Of a stretch of DNA of 64,000 nt, positions 17,275-26,192 are shown piece by piece. Position 1 is the stretch's first letter. Each line of letters begins with the position of its first letter. The DNA lies in assembly GCA_963663635.2 (NCBI GenBank), contig CAXXMY010000011.1:496001-560000 (forward strand), in the 5' to 3' direction. The DNA comes from Poriferisodalis sp963663635. GTDB lineage: Bacteria; Actinomycetota; Acidimicrobiia; Acidimicrobiales; Poriferisodalaceae. Both the position numbers and the translations under genes were made by a program. Below the pieces are notes generated by a model. It was not told where the DNA came from. It worked only from the letters and a program-made list of their open reading frames with translations, and did not search any database.

Positions 17275-19041
17275 ATGGAACTCACCGGCGCTCAGGCGCT
17301 CATGCGAAGCCTGGAGATGAGCGGCGTCGAGGTGATGTTCGGTCTGCCCGGCGGCGCAATCCTGCCTGTCTACGACCCGGTGCTGGACTCGTCGATCCGC
17401 CACGTCCTGGTTCGCCACGAGCAGGGCGCTGGCCACATGGCGCAGGGCTACGCGCAGGTGACCGGCAAGCCGGGCGTGGCGATGGTGACGAGCGGTCCCG
17501 CGGCAACCAACATCGTGACGCCGCTGTGTGACGCCTTCATGGACTCGGTGCCTCTGGTGGTGGTGACCGGCCAGGTGGCGATGTCGGCGATCGGCTCGGA
17601 TGCCTTCCAGGAATGCGACACCACCGGCATCACCATGGCGGTCACCAAGCACAACTACCTGGTGACAGACCCAGCCGATATTCCCCGCATCGTTGCGGAG
17701 GCATTCCACATCGCGACCACGGGACGGCCTGGGCCCGTGCTCATCGATCTGCCCAAAGACGTCAGCAACCTGCCGATGAACTGGTACTGGCCCGACAGCG
17801 TGGACCTGCCCGGCTACCGACCCCGCAGCGCGGTCGATCCTGATGACATCGCTCGTGCAGCGGCATTGATCCGCAAGTCCGAGCGGCCGGTCATTTACGC
17901 GGGCGGAGGCCTGCTGAAGGCCCGAGCCGCAGAGGCGCTGCGCACCTTCGCAGAGATGTGCGATATCCACGTCGTGACGACACTGATGGCGCGGGGCGTG
18001 TTCCCAGATCGGCATCCGCTCTGCTTGGGCATGCCGGGCATGCACGGCAACTACACCGCCGTGACCGCGCTGCAGCGAGCTGACCTGCTCATCAACCTGG
18101 GTGCCCGCTTCGACGACCGGGTGACAGGCAACCCAGCGCATTTCGCTCCCGAGGCCAAGGTGATCCACGTGGACATCGACCCCGCCGAGCACGGCAAAGT
18201 GCGGGTGCCCGAGGTGGCGATCGCGGGCGATGCCCGGGTGGCGGTCGAAGCGTTGATCGAGGCGCTGCGACCGCCCGAAGGGGGCACGGGACCACGGGAC
18301 GTCACCGACGGCCTGGCGGACAGCTCGGCGTGGAAGTCGACGATCTCGGGTTGGCAGGAGCAGCATCCGCTGCAGTACGACCAGCCGTCCAGCGGTTACC
18401 CGCTGAAGCCGCAGTACGTGGTGGAGCAACTGCGCGATAACACGCCCGACGACACGATCGTGGTGGCCGGCGTCGGCCAGCATCAGATGTGGGCGAGCCA
18501 ATTCTGGAAGTTCGACTACCCCTATACATGGGTGAACTCGGGCGGGCTGGGAACGATGGGCTTCGCGGTGCCTGCGGCAATCGGCGCCAAGGTGGGCAAG
18601 CCTGATCGGACCGTGTGGGCCATCGACGGCGACGGCTGCTTCCAGATGACCGCCCAGGAGCTGATCTCCGCGAGTGCCGAGGACATTCCCGTCAAGGTCG
18701 CGATTCTGAACAACGCCTACCTGGGCATGGTGCGCCAGTGGCAGGAGCTGTTCTATGCCCAGCGCTACAGCCAAGTGTATCTCAGCGCCGACCATCCCGA
18801 CTACGTCGGCTGGGCCGAAGCCATGGGCTGCACCGGCATCCGGGTGGAGTCAGCTGAGGAAGTCGCTCCGGCGATCGCCAAGGCGAACTCGATCAACGAT
18901 CGCCCCGTGGTTATCGACTTTCGCGTGGACTCCGACGAGAAGGTGTATCCGATGGTGCCCGCCGGCGGATCCAACGACGACATCATCCTCGGACCCGAGG
19001 GTGACGCCGACGCAGTCCTCAAGGGTTCAGCGCCGTCATGA
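17275..19041 (+). CDS. ilvB: Acetolactate synthase large (catalytic) subunit
   Basis: Condenses two pyruvates, or pyruvate with 2-oxobutyrate, to acetohydroxyacids in valine, leucine and isoleucine synthesis, using ThDP, Mg and FAD. The 588-residue product has the catalytic Glu at 49 (VRHEQGAGHMAQGY), the FAD-domain arginine region DDRVTGN, and the ThDP/Mg motif GDGCFQMTAQEL ending in ILNN. AGGAG precedes the ATG by a normal distance. Its stop overlaps the ilvN start (ATGA at 19038-19041). It is the first structural gene behind the leader peptide and attenuator. Confidence 0.97.
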   Translation: MELTGAQALMRSLEMSGVEVMFGLPGGAILPVYDPVLDSSIRHVLVRHEQGAGHMAQGYAQVTGKPGVAMVTSGPAATNIVTPLCDAFMDSVPLVVVTGQVAMSAIGSDAFQECDTTGITMAVTKHNYLVTDPADIPRIVAEAFHIATTGRPGPVLIDLPKDVSNLPMNWYWPDSVDLPGYRPRSAVDPDDIARAAALIRKSERPVIYAGGGLLKARAAEALRTFAEMCDIHVVTTLMARGVFPDRHPLCLGMPGMHGNYTAVTALQRADLLINLGARFDDRVTGNPAHFAPEAKVIHVDIDPAEHGKVRVPEVAIAGDARVAVEALIEALRPPEGGTGPRDVTDGLADSSAWKSTISGWQEQHPLQYDQPSSGYPLKPQYVVEQLRDNTPDDTIVVAGVGQHQMWASQFWKFDYPYTWVNSGGLGTMGFAVPAAIGAKVGKPDRTVWAIDGDGCFQMTAQELISASAEDIPVKVAILNNAYLGMVRQWQELFYAQRYSQVYLSADHPDYVGWAEAMGCTGIRVESAEEVAPAIAKANSINDRPVVIDFRVDSDEKVYPMVPAGGSNDDIILGPEGDADAVLKGSAPS

Positions 19042-19559
19042 GCGGCGCGCCGGATCTCGATCTGCACATCTTCGCGGCCATCGTCGAGAACAAGTTCGGT
19101 GTGCTGGCACGCATTGCAGGGCTGTTCAGCCGCCGCGGCTTCAACATCTTCTCCCTCGCCGTGGCGCCCACCGTTGATCCGGGCTACAGCCGCATCACGA
19201 TCGTGGTCGACGTCCACAACACCGATGTCGACCAGATTGCCAAGCAGCTCGACAAGCTGATCAACGTCATCCACATCACCGAATTGCAGCCGGCGCACTC
19301 GATCGAGCGCGAGCTGATGCTGGCTCGCGTGGGCGCGGGCAATCGTGCAGCGGTGCAGCGCGTGATCGAGCCGTGGGGCGGCGAGGTGCTCGACGAGAGC
19401 GCCGACGAGATGATCGTCAGCGTCGATGCCCACCCGGACGACATCGACCGCTGCGAAGCCGAGCTGGCGCAATTCGGCATCCGTGTCCTGCAGCGCACCG
19501 GGCGCATCGCATTGCGTGAGCTGAGCGAGCCGGCGCCCGCCGTCGCCATCGCCGACTGA
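19038..19559 (+). CDS. ilvN: Acetolactate synthase small (regulatory) subunit
   Basis: This subunit activates IlvB and confers valine feedback inhibition. The 173-residue product begins with an ACT domain (about 8-85), with IVENKFGVLARIAGLFSRRG and NIFSLAVAPT as the valine-binding region, followed by the C-terminal ferredoxin-like half (RELMLARVGAGN, GEVLDESADEMIV). Both length and motif order are standard. It overlaps ilvB by four bases and precedes ilvC by 81 bases. Confidence 0.96.
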   Translation: MSGAPDLDLHIFAAIVENKFGVLARIAGLFSRRGFNIFSLAVAPTVDPGYSRITIVVDVHNTDVDQIAKQLDKLINVIHITELQPAHSIERELMLARVGAGNRAAVQRVIEPWGGEVLDESADEMIVSVDAHPDDIDRCEAELAQFGIRVLQRTGRIALRELSEPAPAVAIAD

Positions 19560-19640
19560 GCGACCGCCGCAGGCCCCGCCCGGGCACTGCGGTCGGCATA
19601 CTCCAACTCTCACAAGTCACAGACCCACAGGAGCGCAACG

Positions 19641-20678
19641 ATGCCCGCCACCATCTACTACGAGGACGATGCTGATCTGGGCCAGCTGGCCGGACGCACC
19701 GTGGCCGTCATGGGTTACGGGTCCCAGGGGCACGCTCATGCCCTGAACCTGCGCGACAGCGGCATTGATGTCGTGGTGGGGTTGCGCGCGGGCTCGTCAT
19801 CACGTCCCAAGGCCACCGCTGAGGGCTTGCGAGTCGCCGATGTGGCTGATGCCGCCGCCCAGGCCGACATCGTCATGATGGCGCTGCCCGACACCGACCA
19901 AGCGGCGATCTACGAAGACTCGATTGCGCCGAACCTGACCGCGGGCAACGCGATCGCGTTCTCCCACGGCTTCAACATCCACTTCGGCCAGATCAGCCCG
20001 CCTGCTGAGGTGGACGTGTGGATGATCGCCCCGAAGGGACCCGGCCACAACGTGCGCCGCACCTACGTCGAAGGCGGCGGCGTGCCGGCGTTGGTGGCCG
20101 TGCACCAGGACGCCAGCGGCCACGCACTCGCCGACGCGCTCGCATATGCGAAGGGGATCGGCGGCACCCGCGGCGGCGTGCTGACAACGACGTTTGCCGA
20201 GGAGACCGAGACCGATCTGTTCGGCGAGCAGGTGGTGCTGTGCGGTGGGCTTACCGAGCTGATCCGGGCGGGCTACGAGACACTGGTCGAGGCCGGCTAT
20301 CAGCCCGAGTCGGCGTACTTCGAGACGCTGCACGAGGTGAAGCTGATCGTGGACTTCATCTACGAAGCCGGCATCTCGGGCATGCGTTATTCGATCTCGA
20401 CTACCGCCGAGTACGGCGACATGACTCGTGGCGCACGCATCATCACTGATGAGACCCGCGCCGAGATGAAGCGCATCCTCGCGGAGATCCAGGACGGAAG
20501 CTTCGCTCAGGAGTGGATCGACGAGAACCGCAATGGACTGCCGAACTATCGCCGCATGGTCGAAGAGGGCAAACAGCACCCCATCGAGCAGGTCGGCGCC
20601 GAACTACGGGCGATGATGCCGTGGATCACCGCCGGCCGTCAGGACGTCACCGCCGCATCCGGCGGCGAGGTGTCCTGA
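19641..20678 (+). CDS. ilvC: Ketol-acid reductoisomerase
   Basis: Isomerises and reduces acetohydroxyacids to dihydroxy acids with NADPH and Mg. The 345-residue length is that of class I KARI. The Rossmann motif is VMGYGSQGHAHALNLRDSG (about 29-47) and a Ser-rich loop (RAGSSSRP) follows, as expected for NADPH preference. Metal-site acidic residues are in the GLTELIRAGYETLVEAGY and EAGISGMRYSIS segments. ACAGGAGCG precedes the ATG. It completes ilvB-ilvN-ilvC; ilvD and ilvE are not in the window. Confidence 0.97.
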   Translation: MPATIYYEDDADLGQLAGRTVAVMGYGSQGHAHALNLRDSGIDVVVGLRAGSSSRPKATAEGLRVADVADAAAQADIVMMALPDTDQAAIYEDSIAPNLTAGNAIAFSHGFNIHFGQISPPAEVDVWMIAPKGPGHNVRRTYVEGGGVPALVAVHQDASGHALADALAYAKGIGGTRGGVLTTTFAEETETDLFGEQVVLCGGLTELIRAGYETLVEAGYQPESAYFETLHEVKLIVDFIYEAGISGMRYSISTTAEYGDMTRGARIITDETRAEMKRILAEIQDGSFAQEWIDENRNGLPNYRRMVEEGKQHPIEQVGAELRAMMPWITAGRQDVTAASGGEVS

Positions 20679-20810
20679 ACGGTTTGGTTGCCGTCGCATC
20701 GGCGGCTGGCATCTGGCCAGCGCCGCACCGAGCATGAAGGCTTCGCCGATTGTTGGGCCTGCGGCCGGATCGGCTCCGGCGACGGTCTGGGGTGGTGGCA
20801 GAATCGGAGC

Positions 20811-21434
20811 GTGGTTGAAGTCGTCGTGACGCCAGTGAGGGCGCCATCCGCGGGGGATCTCTTGGTGGCGACGCCGCGCCTGGTCGACCCCAACTTCGAC
20901 CGGACCGTGGTGTATGTGATCGAGCATCAGGAGGCTGGCACGCTCGGCGTCGTCATCAATCGCCTCTCCGACATCGCCTGCGCGGAGGCGGTGCCTAGGT
21001 GGGCCTCACGGTTCGACGACGACGCAGCCGTCGGTCTCGGCGGGCCGGTGGAGCCGCAGGGCCTGTTGGCGCTGGGTACGACCGCCGGTGCCGATGCGGG
21101 CAACCCGCCAAGGACGTCGGTCTCGGATCTGCACCCTTCGGAGATGGCGGGAGCGTTCCGGGCGGTCGCGCAGGGCGTGGGTCTGGTGGACCTGACCGCG
21201 GATCCGACCGAACTCGACGCCGAGGTAGGTGCCGTGCGCCTCTATGGCGGCCACGCGGGGTGGGGTCCGGGCCAGCTGCGGGGCGAACTGGCACAAGGCT
21301 GCTGGTGGGTCTTCGATTCGGTGCTCGGTGATCTCACCGCCGACGCGACGAGCATGTGGCACGACGTGTTGGCCCGCCAGCCGCTCCCGGCCCGTCTGTT
21401 GGCGGGCTATCCCGACGACACGCAGCTCAACTAG
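20811..21434 (+). CDS. YqgE/AlgH family (UPF0301) protein
   Basis: The product of about 207 residues matches UPF0301: GDLLVATPRLVDPNFDRTVVYVIEHQEAGTLGVVINR at the N terminus, GGPVEP, RLYGGHAGWGPGQLRGEL and WWVFDS in the C-terminal half. Proteins of this family are widespread and have no settled biochemical role. GTG at 20811 was preferred to in-frame starts further upstream because it puts the conserved SAGDLLVATP near the N terminus; a second GTG lies at 20826. Confidence 0.88.
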   Translation: MVEVVVTPVRAPSAGDLLVATPRLVDPNFDRTVVYVIEHQEAGTLGVVINRLSDIACAEAVPRWASRFDDDAAVGLGGPVEPQGLLALGTTAGADAGNPPRTSVSDLHPSEMAGAFRAVAQGVGLVDLTADPTELDAEVGAVRLYGGHAGWGPGQLRGELAQGCWWVFDSVLGDLTADATSMWHDVLARQPLPARLLAGYPDDTQLN

Positions 21435-21442
21435 CGCATCAT

Positions 21443-21461
21443 CGTGAGCATGACGCTCACG
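21443..21461 (+). terminator. Hairpin after the YqgE gene, possible terminator
   Basis: CGTGAGC (21443-21449) and GCTCACG (21455-21461) form a perfect seven-pair stem with a five-base loop eight bases after the stop codon. There is no T-run, so it would be a non-canonical terminator or an mRNA-stabilising hairpin. Confidence 0.35.
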
Positions 21462-21553
21462 ACTGACGGCGGCAGGATCGACAGGGTGCCTCGCGACGTC
21501 ACTGCTAGTTTCGCCATCGAGTCTGCGCATCAGCGCAAGCACTTTGGAGGCCG

Positions 21554-22105
21554 ATGATGAGTGACATGGGCGAGCCGTCGATGCCTGACGGCAATCGGCG
21601 CACGGGGTGGGCCGAATTGGGCCTCGGCGGCACTGTGCAGCTGGCCAGGCCAGGCCATCGTTTCGGTGCGCGGGCCCTGGACGCGATTTTTCTCGTCGTT
21701 CTCTCAATCATCGCGTTCATCGTGGTTGCGGCGTTCACTGTCGACGACACCAATGAGAGCCCCGACTTCTCGACGGGCGCCACGGCTGTGTCGGTGATCT
21801 TCGGGCTGCTCCTCGGGATTGCGTACGAGGTTTGGCCGACAGCCCGGTGGGGACAGACTCTCGGAAAGCGAATCTTGGGCATCAAGGTCGTCCACGCGAT
21901 GACCGGAGAGGCCCCGGGCTGGGGAAAATCGATGGGTCGCTGGGCCTTGCCCGCGCTCCCAAACCTAATTTCATATGTGATTTCGTTTGTTCTGCTTTTT
22001 GGCTGGATCTTCTCGCTGCTGTGCTACGTGAGCTTGACCTGGGACCGCGTCTACCAGGGCTGGCACGACAAGACTGCGGGCACCCTGGTCATCCGGCTCC
22101 GGTGA
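21554..22105 (+). CDS. RDD-family membrane protein
   Basis: The 183-residue product has the RDD signature ARPGHRFGARALDAIF at the start of its first helix, then about three further membrane segments, the characteristic WPTARWGQTLGKRILGIKVV loop, and the C-terminal RVYQGWHDKTAGTLVI motif. RDD proteins are small membrane proteins, some implicated in ion exchange; no specific role can be read here. GGAGG stands just before the ATG; a second Met follows immediately. It stands alone between YqgE and serC, which converges on it. Confidence 0.88.
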   Translation: MMSDMGEPSMPDGNRRTGWAELGLGGTVQLARPGHRFGARALDAIFLVVLSIIAFIVVAAFTVDDTNESPDFSTGATAVSVIFGLLLGIAYEVWPTARWGQTLGKRILGIKVVHAMTGEAPGWGKSMGRWALPALPNLISYVISFVLLFGWIFSLLCYVSLTWDRVYQGWHDKTAGTLVIRLR

Positions 22106-22170
22106 TGGTCGCCGACCACATTGGTGCAACCCAAGACCAGGCCATCTGATCACGGCGCAGTCTCCTGGGC

Positions 22171-22338
22171 TTATATGCGTGACAGAGCGACGTACTCGTC
22201 GCGGTCGGGGCCGCACACCACGAATTGCCTCGCGCCATGCCAGGAGACGCCCGACGTCGCAGGGCGCACGAGGGGCTTGAGCCTCTTGTGATCGGTCTCG
22301 CAGCGCTTCCATCCGTCGGCGCCGCTGCGCGAATGCCC
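22171..22338 (-). other. Open frame without start codon directly after serC
   Basis: Fifty-five sense codons in the serC frame follow the serC stop with no further stop until TAA at 22171-22173. The translation (DGWKRCETDHKRLKPLVRPA, then FVVCGPDRDEYVALSRI at the end) has high third-position GC and a natural-looking composition, but no ATG start. A GTG near its middle would give only about 32 residues. It could be the tail of a lost gene, a former serC extension or coincidence. I recognise no domain. Confidence 0.25.
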
Positions 22339-23478
22339 TTACAGGCGCTCGACGACGAAGTCGATGCAGGCCGTGAGGGCCTCGGCGTCCGCCGGCTCGA
22401 TCGCAGGGAATGCGGCGATGCGCAGCTGGTTGCGACCCAGCTTGCGGTAGCCCTCGGTGTCGACGATGTCGTTGGCTCGCAGCGCCGCAGCGATGTCGTC
22501 TGCGCTCACCCCCTCGAAGTCGATTGTGCACACAACAGGGGAGCGCATCTGGGGATCTGTCACGAACGGCGAGGCGAAATCGCGTGCCGCCGCCCACCCG
22601 TACACGGCGCCGCTTGAGGCTGCGGAGCGACTGGCGGCCCACCGGAGTCCTCCTCCGTCGAGCATCCACTCGGCGGTCTCAAGCGTCAGCAGGATGGTTG
22701 CGAGCGCCGGCGTGTTGTAGGTCTGGTCTTGGCGCGAATTGCGCGCCGCGATCGCCAGGTCGAGCGTGGCCGGTTTGTACCGGCCGGAGGCATCGATGCG
22801 CTCGATTCGCTCGATGGCCGCCGGCGAGCACAGCGCGATGAACAACCCGCCGTCCGCCGCGAAGGCCTTCTGCGGCGCGAAGTAGTAGCAGTCGACGTCG
22901 TGCGGGTCCCACCTCATGGCTCCAGCCGCGGACGTGGCATCAACCATCACGAGCGCAGGCTGCGGGCCTGACCTTGCGACGGCGAGCTGCGGCTGGGTGA
23001 GCGGCATGCATACGCCGGTCGAGGTTTCGTTGTGCGTCAGCGCGTAGACGTCGACATCTGCGGGCTGAGGCATCGGATGGTCGCCGTAGGGGGCTTCGAA
23101 GACGACCGGATCGCGGAGATGGGGTGCGGCAGTTGTGACAGCCGCGAACTTCTCGGAGAACTCCCCGAAGACAAGATGCTCGGCACGTCGCTCGACCATC
23201 GAGAACGCTGTGGCATCCCAGAAGCCGGTGCTGCCGCCGTTGCCAAGCACGACCTCCCAGCCGTCGCCGAGGCCGAACAGCTCGGTCATGGCGGAGCGCA
23301 GCCGTCCGACCACTGAGCGGACGCCGGTGCGCCGGTGCGATGTGCCCATGTAGTCGCATGCCCGGGCGGCGAGCGCCTTGACCGCCTCCGGCCGGACCTT
23401 GGACGGACCCGAGCCGAAACGGCCGTCGGACGGACGCAGCTCGGCAGGAATCGAAATTGAGGTCGGGGATGCAACCAT
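22339..23478 (-). CDS. serC: Phosphoserine aminotransferase
   Basis: PLP enzyme that aminates 3-phosphohydroxypyruvate to phosphoserine. The 379-residue sequence matches the mycobacterial/actinobacterial branch: DGRFGSGPSKVRPEAV at the N terminus, MGTSHRR, the ALTHNETSTGVCMP segment, VDATSAAGAMRWDPHDVD and the PLP-lysine motif YYFAPQKAFAADGGLF. It is divergently transcribed from the aminotransferase and serA genes, so serine biosynthesis is largely gathered here; serB is not seen. Confidence 0.95.
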   Translation of the reverse strand: MVASPTSISIPAELRPSDGRFGSGPSKVRPEAVKALAARACDYMGTSHRRTGVRSVVGRLRSAMTELFGLGDGWEVVLGNGGSTGFWDATAFSMVERRAEHLVFGEFSEKFAAVTTAAPHLRDPVVFEAPYGDHPMPQPADVDVYALTHNETSTGVCMPLTQPQLAVARSGPQPALVMVDATSAAGAMRWDPHDVDCYYFAPQKAFAADGGLFIALCSPAAIERIERIDASGRYKPATLDLAIAARNSRQDQTYNTPALATILLTLETAEWMLDGGGLRWAASRSAASSGAVYGWAAARDFASPFVTDPQMRSPVVCTIDFEGVSADDIAAALRANDIVDTEGYRKLGRNQLRIAAFPAIEPADAEALTACIDFVVERL

Positions 23479-23617
23479 CGGCTGCCACTATGACGGGCGG
23501 TCGCCTTGGGGTCAACCACAAACCGCCAATGGTTTGCTGCAACCGCCGTCGCCGCAGCGAGACTGTCGGGCGCACGTGGCGGGCGCATCTGGGTGCCGCG
23601 CAGACGGGAGCAGCCCA

Positions 23618-24814
23618 ATGAGCAATCGAGTTTCGGCGGCGGTGGCCGGCATCGCCCCTTCGGCCACCCTGGCGGTGGACGCCAAGGCCAAGGCCCTGCG
23701 GGCCGCCGGCGAGGACGTCATCGGGTTCGGTGCCGGCGAGCCGGATTTCCCGACGCCCGAACACATTGTGGAAGCTGCCGTGGCGGCTTGCCGCGACAGC
23801 GCGAACCACCGGTACTCGCCTGCCGGCGGACTCCCGGCGCTGAAGGCGGCGCTGGTGGCGAAGACCCAGCGTGACAGCGGTCTCGTACTTGACCCCAGCC
23901 AGTTCCTGGTGACCAACGGCGGCAAGCAGGCCGTCTACAACACCATGGCCGCGCTCGTCGATCCGGGAGACGAGATCCTGCTGCTCGCTCCGTACTGGAC
24001 GACCTATCCCGAGGCCATGCGGGTCTTCGGCGGCATTCCTGTCGAAGTGTTCGCTGGCATCGACGCAGGTTTCCGAGTGACGGTGGAACAGCTCGAGGCG
24101 GCTCGGACGCCGCGAACGAAAGCGATCCTGTTCGTCTCGCCGTCCAACCCCACTGGGGCCGTCTATCCGCGCGACGAAATCGAGGCGATCGGTCGTTGGG
24201 CGGTCGCCCACGGCATCTGGGTCATCACCGACGAGATCTACGAGCACTTGGTCTACGGCGATGCCGAGCATCACTCGCTGCCCGTGCTGGTGCCCGAGAT
24301 CGCAAACCGATGCATCGTCCTGAACGGCGTCGCCAAGACCTACGCCATGACCGGGTGGCGCGTCGGGTGGATGGCTGGCCCTGCCGATGTGATCGGCGCA
24401 GCGACCAATCTGCAGAGCCACTCGACGTCCAACGTCTGCAATGTCGCCCAAGCTGCCGCGCTGGCTGCGGTGTCGGGCAATCTCGATGACGTCGCCCACA
24501 TGCGTGCTGCGTTCGATGTCCGTCGTCAGCGGATCACCGAACTGCTCAACGCCATCGACGGGATGGAGTGCGCCGAATCCGAAGGCGCTTTCTATGCCTT
24601 CCCCAGCATGGAGGGTCTGCTGGGGCGCAGCTTCGGCGGCACCGAGGTCAACACCACGCTCGAATTGTCTGCGGCTGTCCTCGAGCACGCAAAGGTTGCA
24701 TTCGTGCCCGGCGAAGCCTTTGGAGCGCCCGGCTACGCCCGATTCTCGTTCGCGATGGGTCTCGACGACCTCACCGAGGGCATCACCCGCATTGCGGACC
24801 TGGTGGCGGCGTGA
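23618..24814 (+). CDS. aspC: Class I pyridoxal-phosphate aminotransferase (aspartate aminotransferase type)
   Basis: The 398-residue protein has class I fold motifs: FGAGEPDFPTPEHI, NHRYSPAGGLPALK, the NGGKQAVYN region, SPSNPTGAVYP, DEIYEHLVYG, and the PLP-lysine site NGVAKTYAMTGWRVGW. A C-terminal Arg that binds the substrate carboxylate is in PGYARFSFAM. This is the Igamma-type aspartate/prephenate aminotransferase group; the amino-group acceptor cannot be fixed from sequence. The ATG at 23618 follows GGGAG; the frame is open further upstream but without homology. Confidence 0.92.
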   Translation: MSNRVSAAVAGIAPSATLAVDAKAKALRAAGEDVIGFGAGEPDFPTPEHIVEAAVAACRDSANHRYSPAGGLPALKAALVAKTQRDSGLVLDPSQFLVTNGGKQAVYNTMAALVDPGDEILLLAPYWTTYPEAMRVFGGIPVEVFAGIDAGFRVTVEQLEAARTPRTKAILFVSPSNPTGAVYPRDEIEAIGRWAVAHGIWVITDEIYEHLVYGDAEHHSLPVLVPEIANRCIVLNGVAKTYAMTGWRVGWMAGPADVIGAATNLQSHSTSNVCNVAQAAALAAVSGNLDDVAHMRAAFDVRRQRITELLNAIDGMECAESEGAFYAFPSMEGLLGRSFGGTEVNTTLELSAAVLEHAKVAFVPGEAFGAPGYARFSFAMGLDDLTEGITRIADLVAA

Positions 24815-24896
24815 GCCGTCAGATTGGGGGCAGTGGCGGCGTGAGCCGGTCACCAGCTCGGTCCCATTCTTCGACAATCGGCAAGAATTGACCGGC

Positions 24897-25838
24897 ATGG
24901 CACGAGTGCTGGTGGCCGAGGAGTTGGCAGAAGCAGGCTTGGAGCTGCTGCGAGCGGCGGGACACGACGTCGACGTCCGCATTGGGCTGAGCCCGGAGGA
25001 GCTACGTGCAGCGATCGTCGGGGCACAGGCGCTTGTGGTCCGCTCTGCGACTCAAGTCGACGCGGCGCTGCTCGAAGCGTCGAGCGGGCTCGCTGTCGTC
25101 GGGCGTGCTGGAGTGGGCCTCGACAATGTGGATGTCGACGCTGCCGCTGAGCGCGGTGTGCTCGTGTGCAACGCGCCTGCCAGCAACGTCGTGTCAGCCG
25201 CCGAGATGACCATTGCGTTGATGCTGGCGCTGGCGCGCAATATTCCCCAAGCCCACCATGCACTGTCCGAAGGCCGCTGGGAGCGCAGTAAATGGGGCGG
25301 CATGGAGATCAGCCGCAAGACAGTCGGCATTCTCGGCCTTGGCCGCGTCGGCCGCCTCGTCGCCGAGCGGCTGGCGCCCTTCGACGTTGGGCTCGTTGCA
25401 TTCGACCCGTACGTCACCGAGCAGTCCGCACGGGCAGCCGGGGTAGACATGGTGCCGTTCGAGACCCTTCTCGACGTTTCGGACATCATCACGCTGCACC
25501 TGCCGCGTACGCCGGACACAGCCGGGTTGCTGGGTGCGGACAACCTGGCCCGGTGCCGCCCCCATGCGTTGATCGTCAACACCGCACGCGGCGGCATCCT
25601 CGATGAGGCCGCTGCCGCAGCGGCACTCGACGCCGGCCGTCTGGGCGGCATCGCGCTCGATGTCTACGAGACCGAACCGATGACGGAGTCGCCGTTGTTC
25701 GGTCGGCCAGATGTCGTGGCGACACCACACCTGGGTGCCAACACAGCCGAAGCCCAAGATCGAGCCGGCACGCAGATTGCCGAGCAGGTCAACCTCGCCC
25801 TCGCCGGCGACCCAGTGCCCTACGCCGTCAACTCCTGA
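24897..25838 (+). CDS. Phosphoglycerate dehydrogenase-type D-2-hydroxyacid dehydrogenase, short form
   Basis: The 313-residue product is the catalytic and NAD-binding core of SerA-type dehydrogenases: substrate-domain Ser/Thr in VVRSATQVDA, GRAGVGLDNVDVDAA, Rossmann GLGRVGRLVAERL, the HLPRTPDTAGLL loop, NTARGGILDEAA with catalytic Arg, and the His in TPHLGANTAEAQDRAG. It lacks the intervening and ACT regulatory domains usual in actinobacterial SerA (about 525 residues), so serine feedback by ACT is not expected. Position beside serC supports 3-phosphoglycerate as substrate. The ATG at 24897 lies 82 bases after the aminotransferase. Confidence 0.88.
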   Translation: MARVLVAEELAEAGLELLRAAGHDVDVRIGLSPEELRAAIVGAQALVVRSATQVDAALLEASSGLAVVGRAGVGLDNVDVDAAAERGVLVCNAPASNVVSAAEMTIALMLALARNIPQAHHALSEGRWERSKWGGMEISRKTVGILGLGRVGRLVAERLAPFDVGLVAFDPYVTEQSARAAGVDMVPFETLLDVSDIITLHLPRTPDTAGLLGADNLARCRPHALIVNTARGGILDEAAAAAALDAGRLGGIALDVYETEPMTESPLFGRPDVVATPHLGANTAEAQDRAGTQIAEQVNLALAGDPVPYAVNS

Positions 25839-25873
25839 CGCCTCAGGGGTGGCATCCCTATGGCAGTGCTGTC

Positions 25874-26104
25874 CTAGCGCGGCTGCTTGTAACCCTCGGA
25901 TAGTTCCTTTGCGTAGAGGCGTTCCGCTGTCGAGTTCACGGTGCTTCCGCCCCTGCTTGAGTGCATCGATTCCCTCATCCGCCGGGCGGCTGCCTTACGG
26001 GGGTCGGGGGCCGATGGCTTCTTCCCCGCGTGCGAAAACGCGACACAGAAATCACCGAAGTTCTTGAGGCCGCCGGCAATCTTCCTGAGCGCTCCGTGGA
26101 TCAT
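25874..26104 (-). CDS. Small basic hypothetical protein (76 aa)
   Basis: The peptide begins MIHGALRKIAGGLKNFG and ends LSEGYKQPR, is rich in Lys, Arg and Ser, and has a single cysteine. No family is recognised. A good Shine-Dalgarno (AGAGGAGCTGAG) lies just before the ATG, which makes it more likely than the overlapping plus-strand frames. It lies between serA (convergent) and the amidohydrolase, 88 bases downstream of the latter on the same strand. Confidence 0.55.
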   Translation of the reverse strand: MIHGALRKIAGGLKNFGDFCVAFSHAGKKPSAPDPRKAAARRMRESMHSSRGGSTVNSTAERLYAKELSEGYKQPR

Positions 26105-26192
26105 CTCAGCTCCTCTACGAACCGGACCTCTCGTGATTCACCCTACATCTCGTCGATCAGCCTGAATCTGACGCACCACAAAGCGGCTGCGG

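Noticed and set aside
17245..18795. Antisense open frame of 516 codons opposite ilvB
   Set aside because: His/Arg-rich low-information translation with no family motifs; a GC-bias shadow of ilvB.
24803..24848. Direct repeat of 16 bases around the aminotransferase stop (period 30)
   Set aside because: Only two short partial copies ending in GTGAGCCG; no gene boundary or structure depends on it.
22940..24982. Minus-strand open frame of 680 codons opposite the aminotransferase and running into serC
   Set aside because: It crosses genes on both strands and shows no domain; the real genes have full motif sets.
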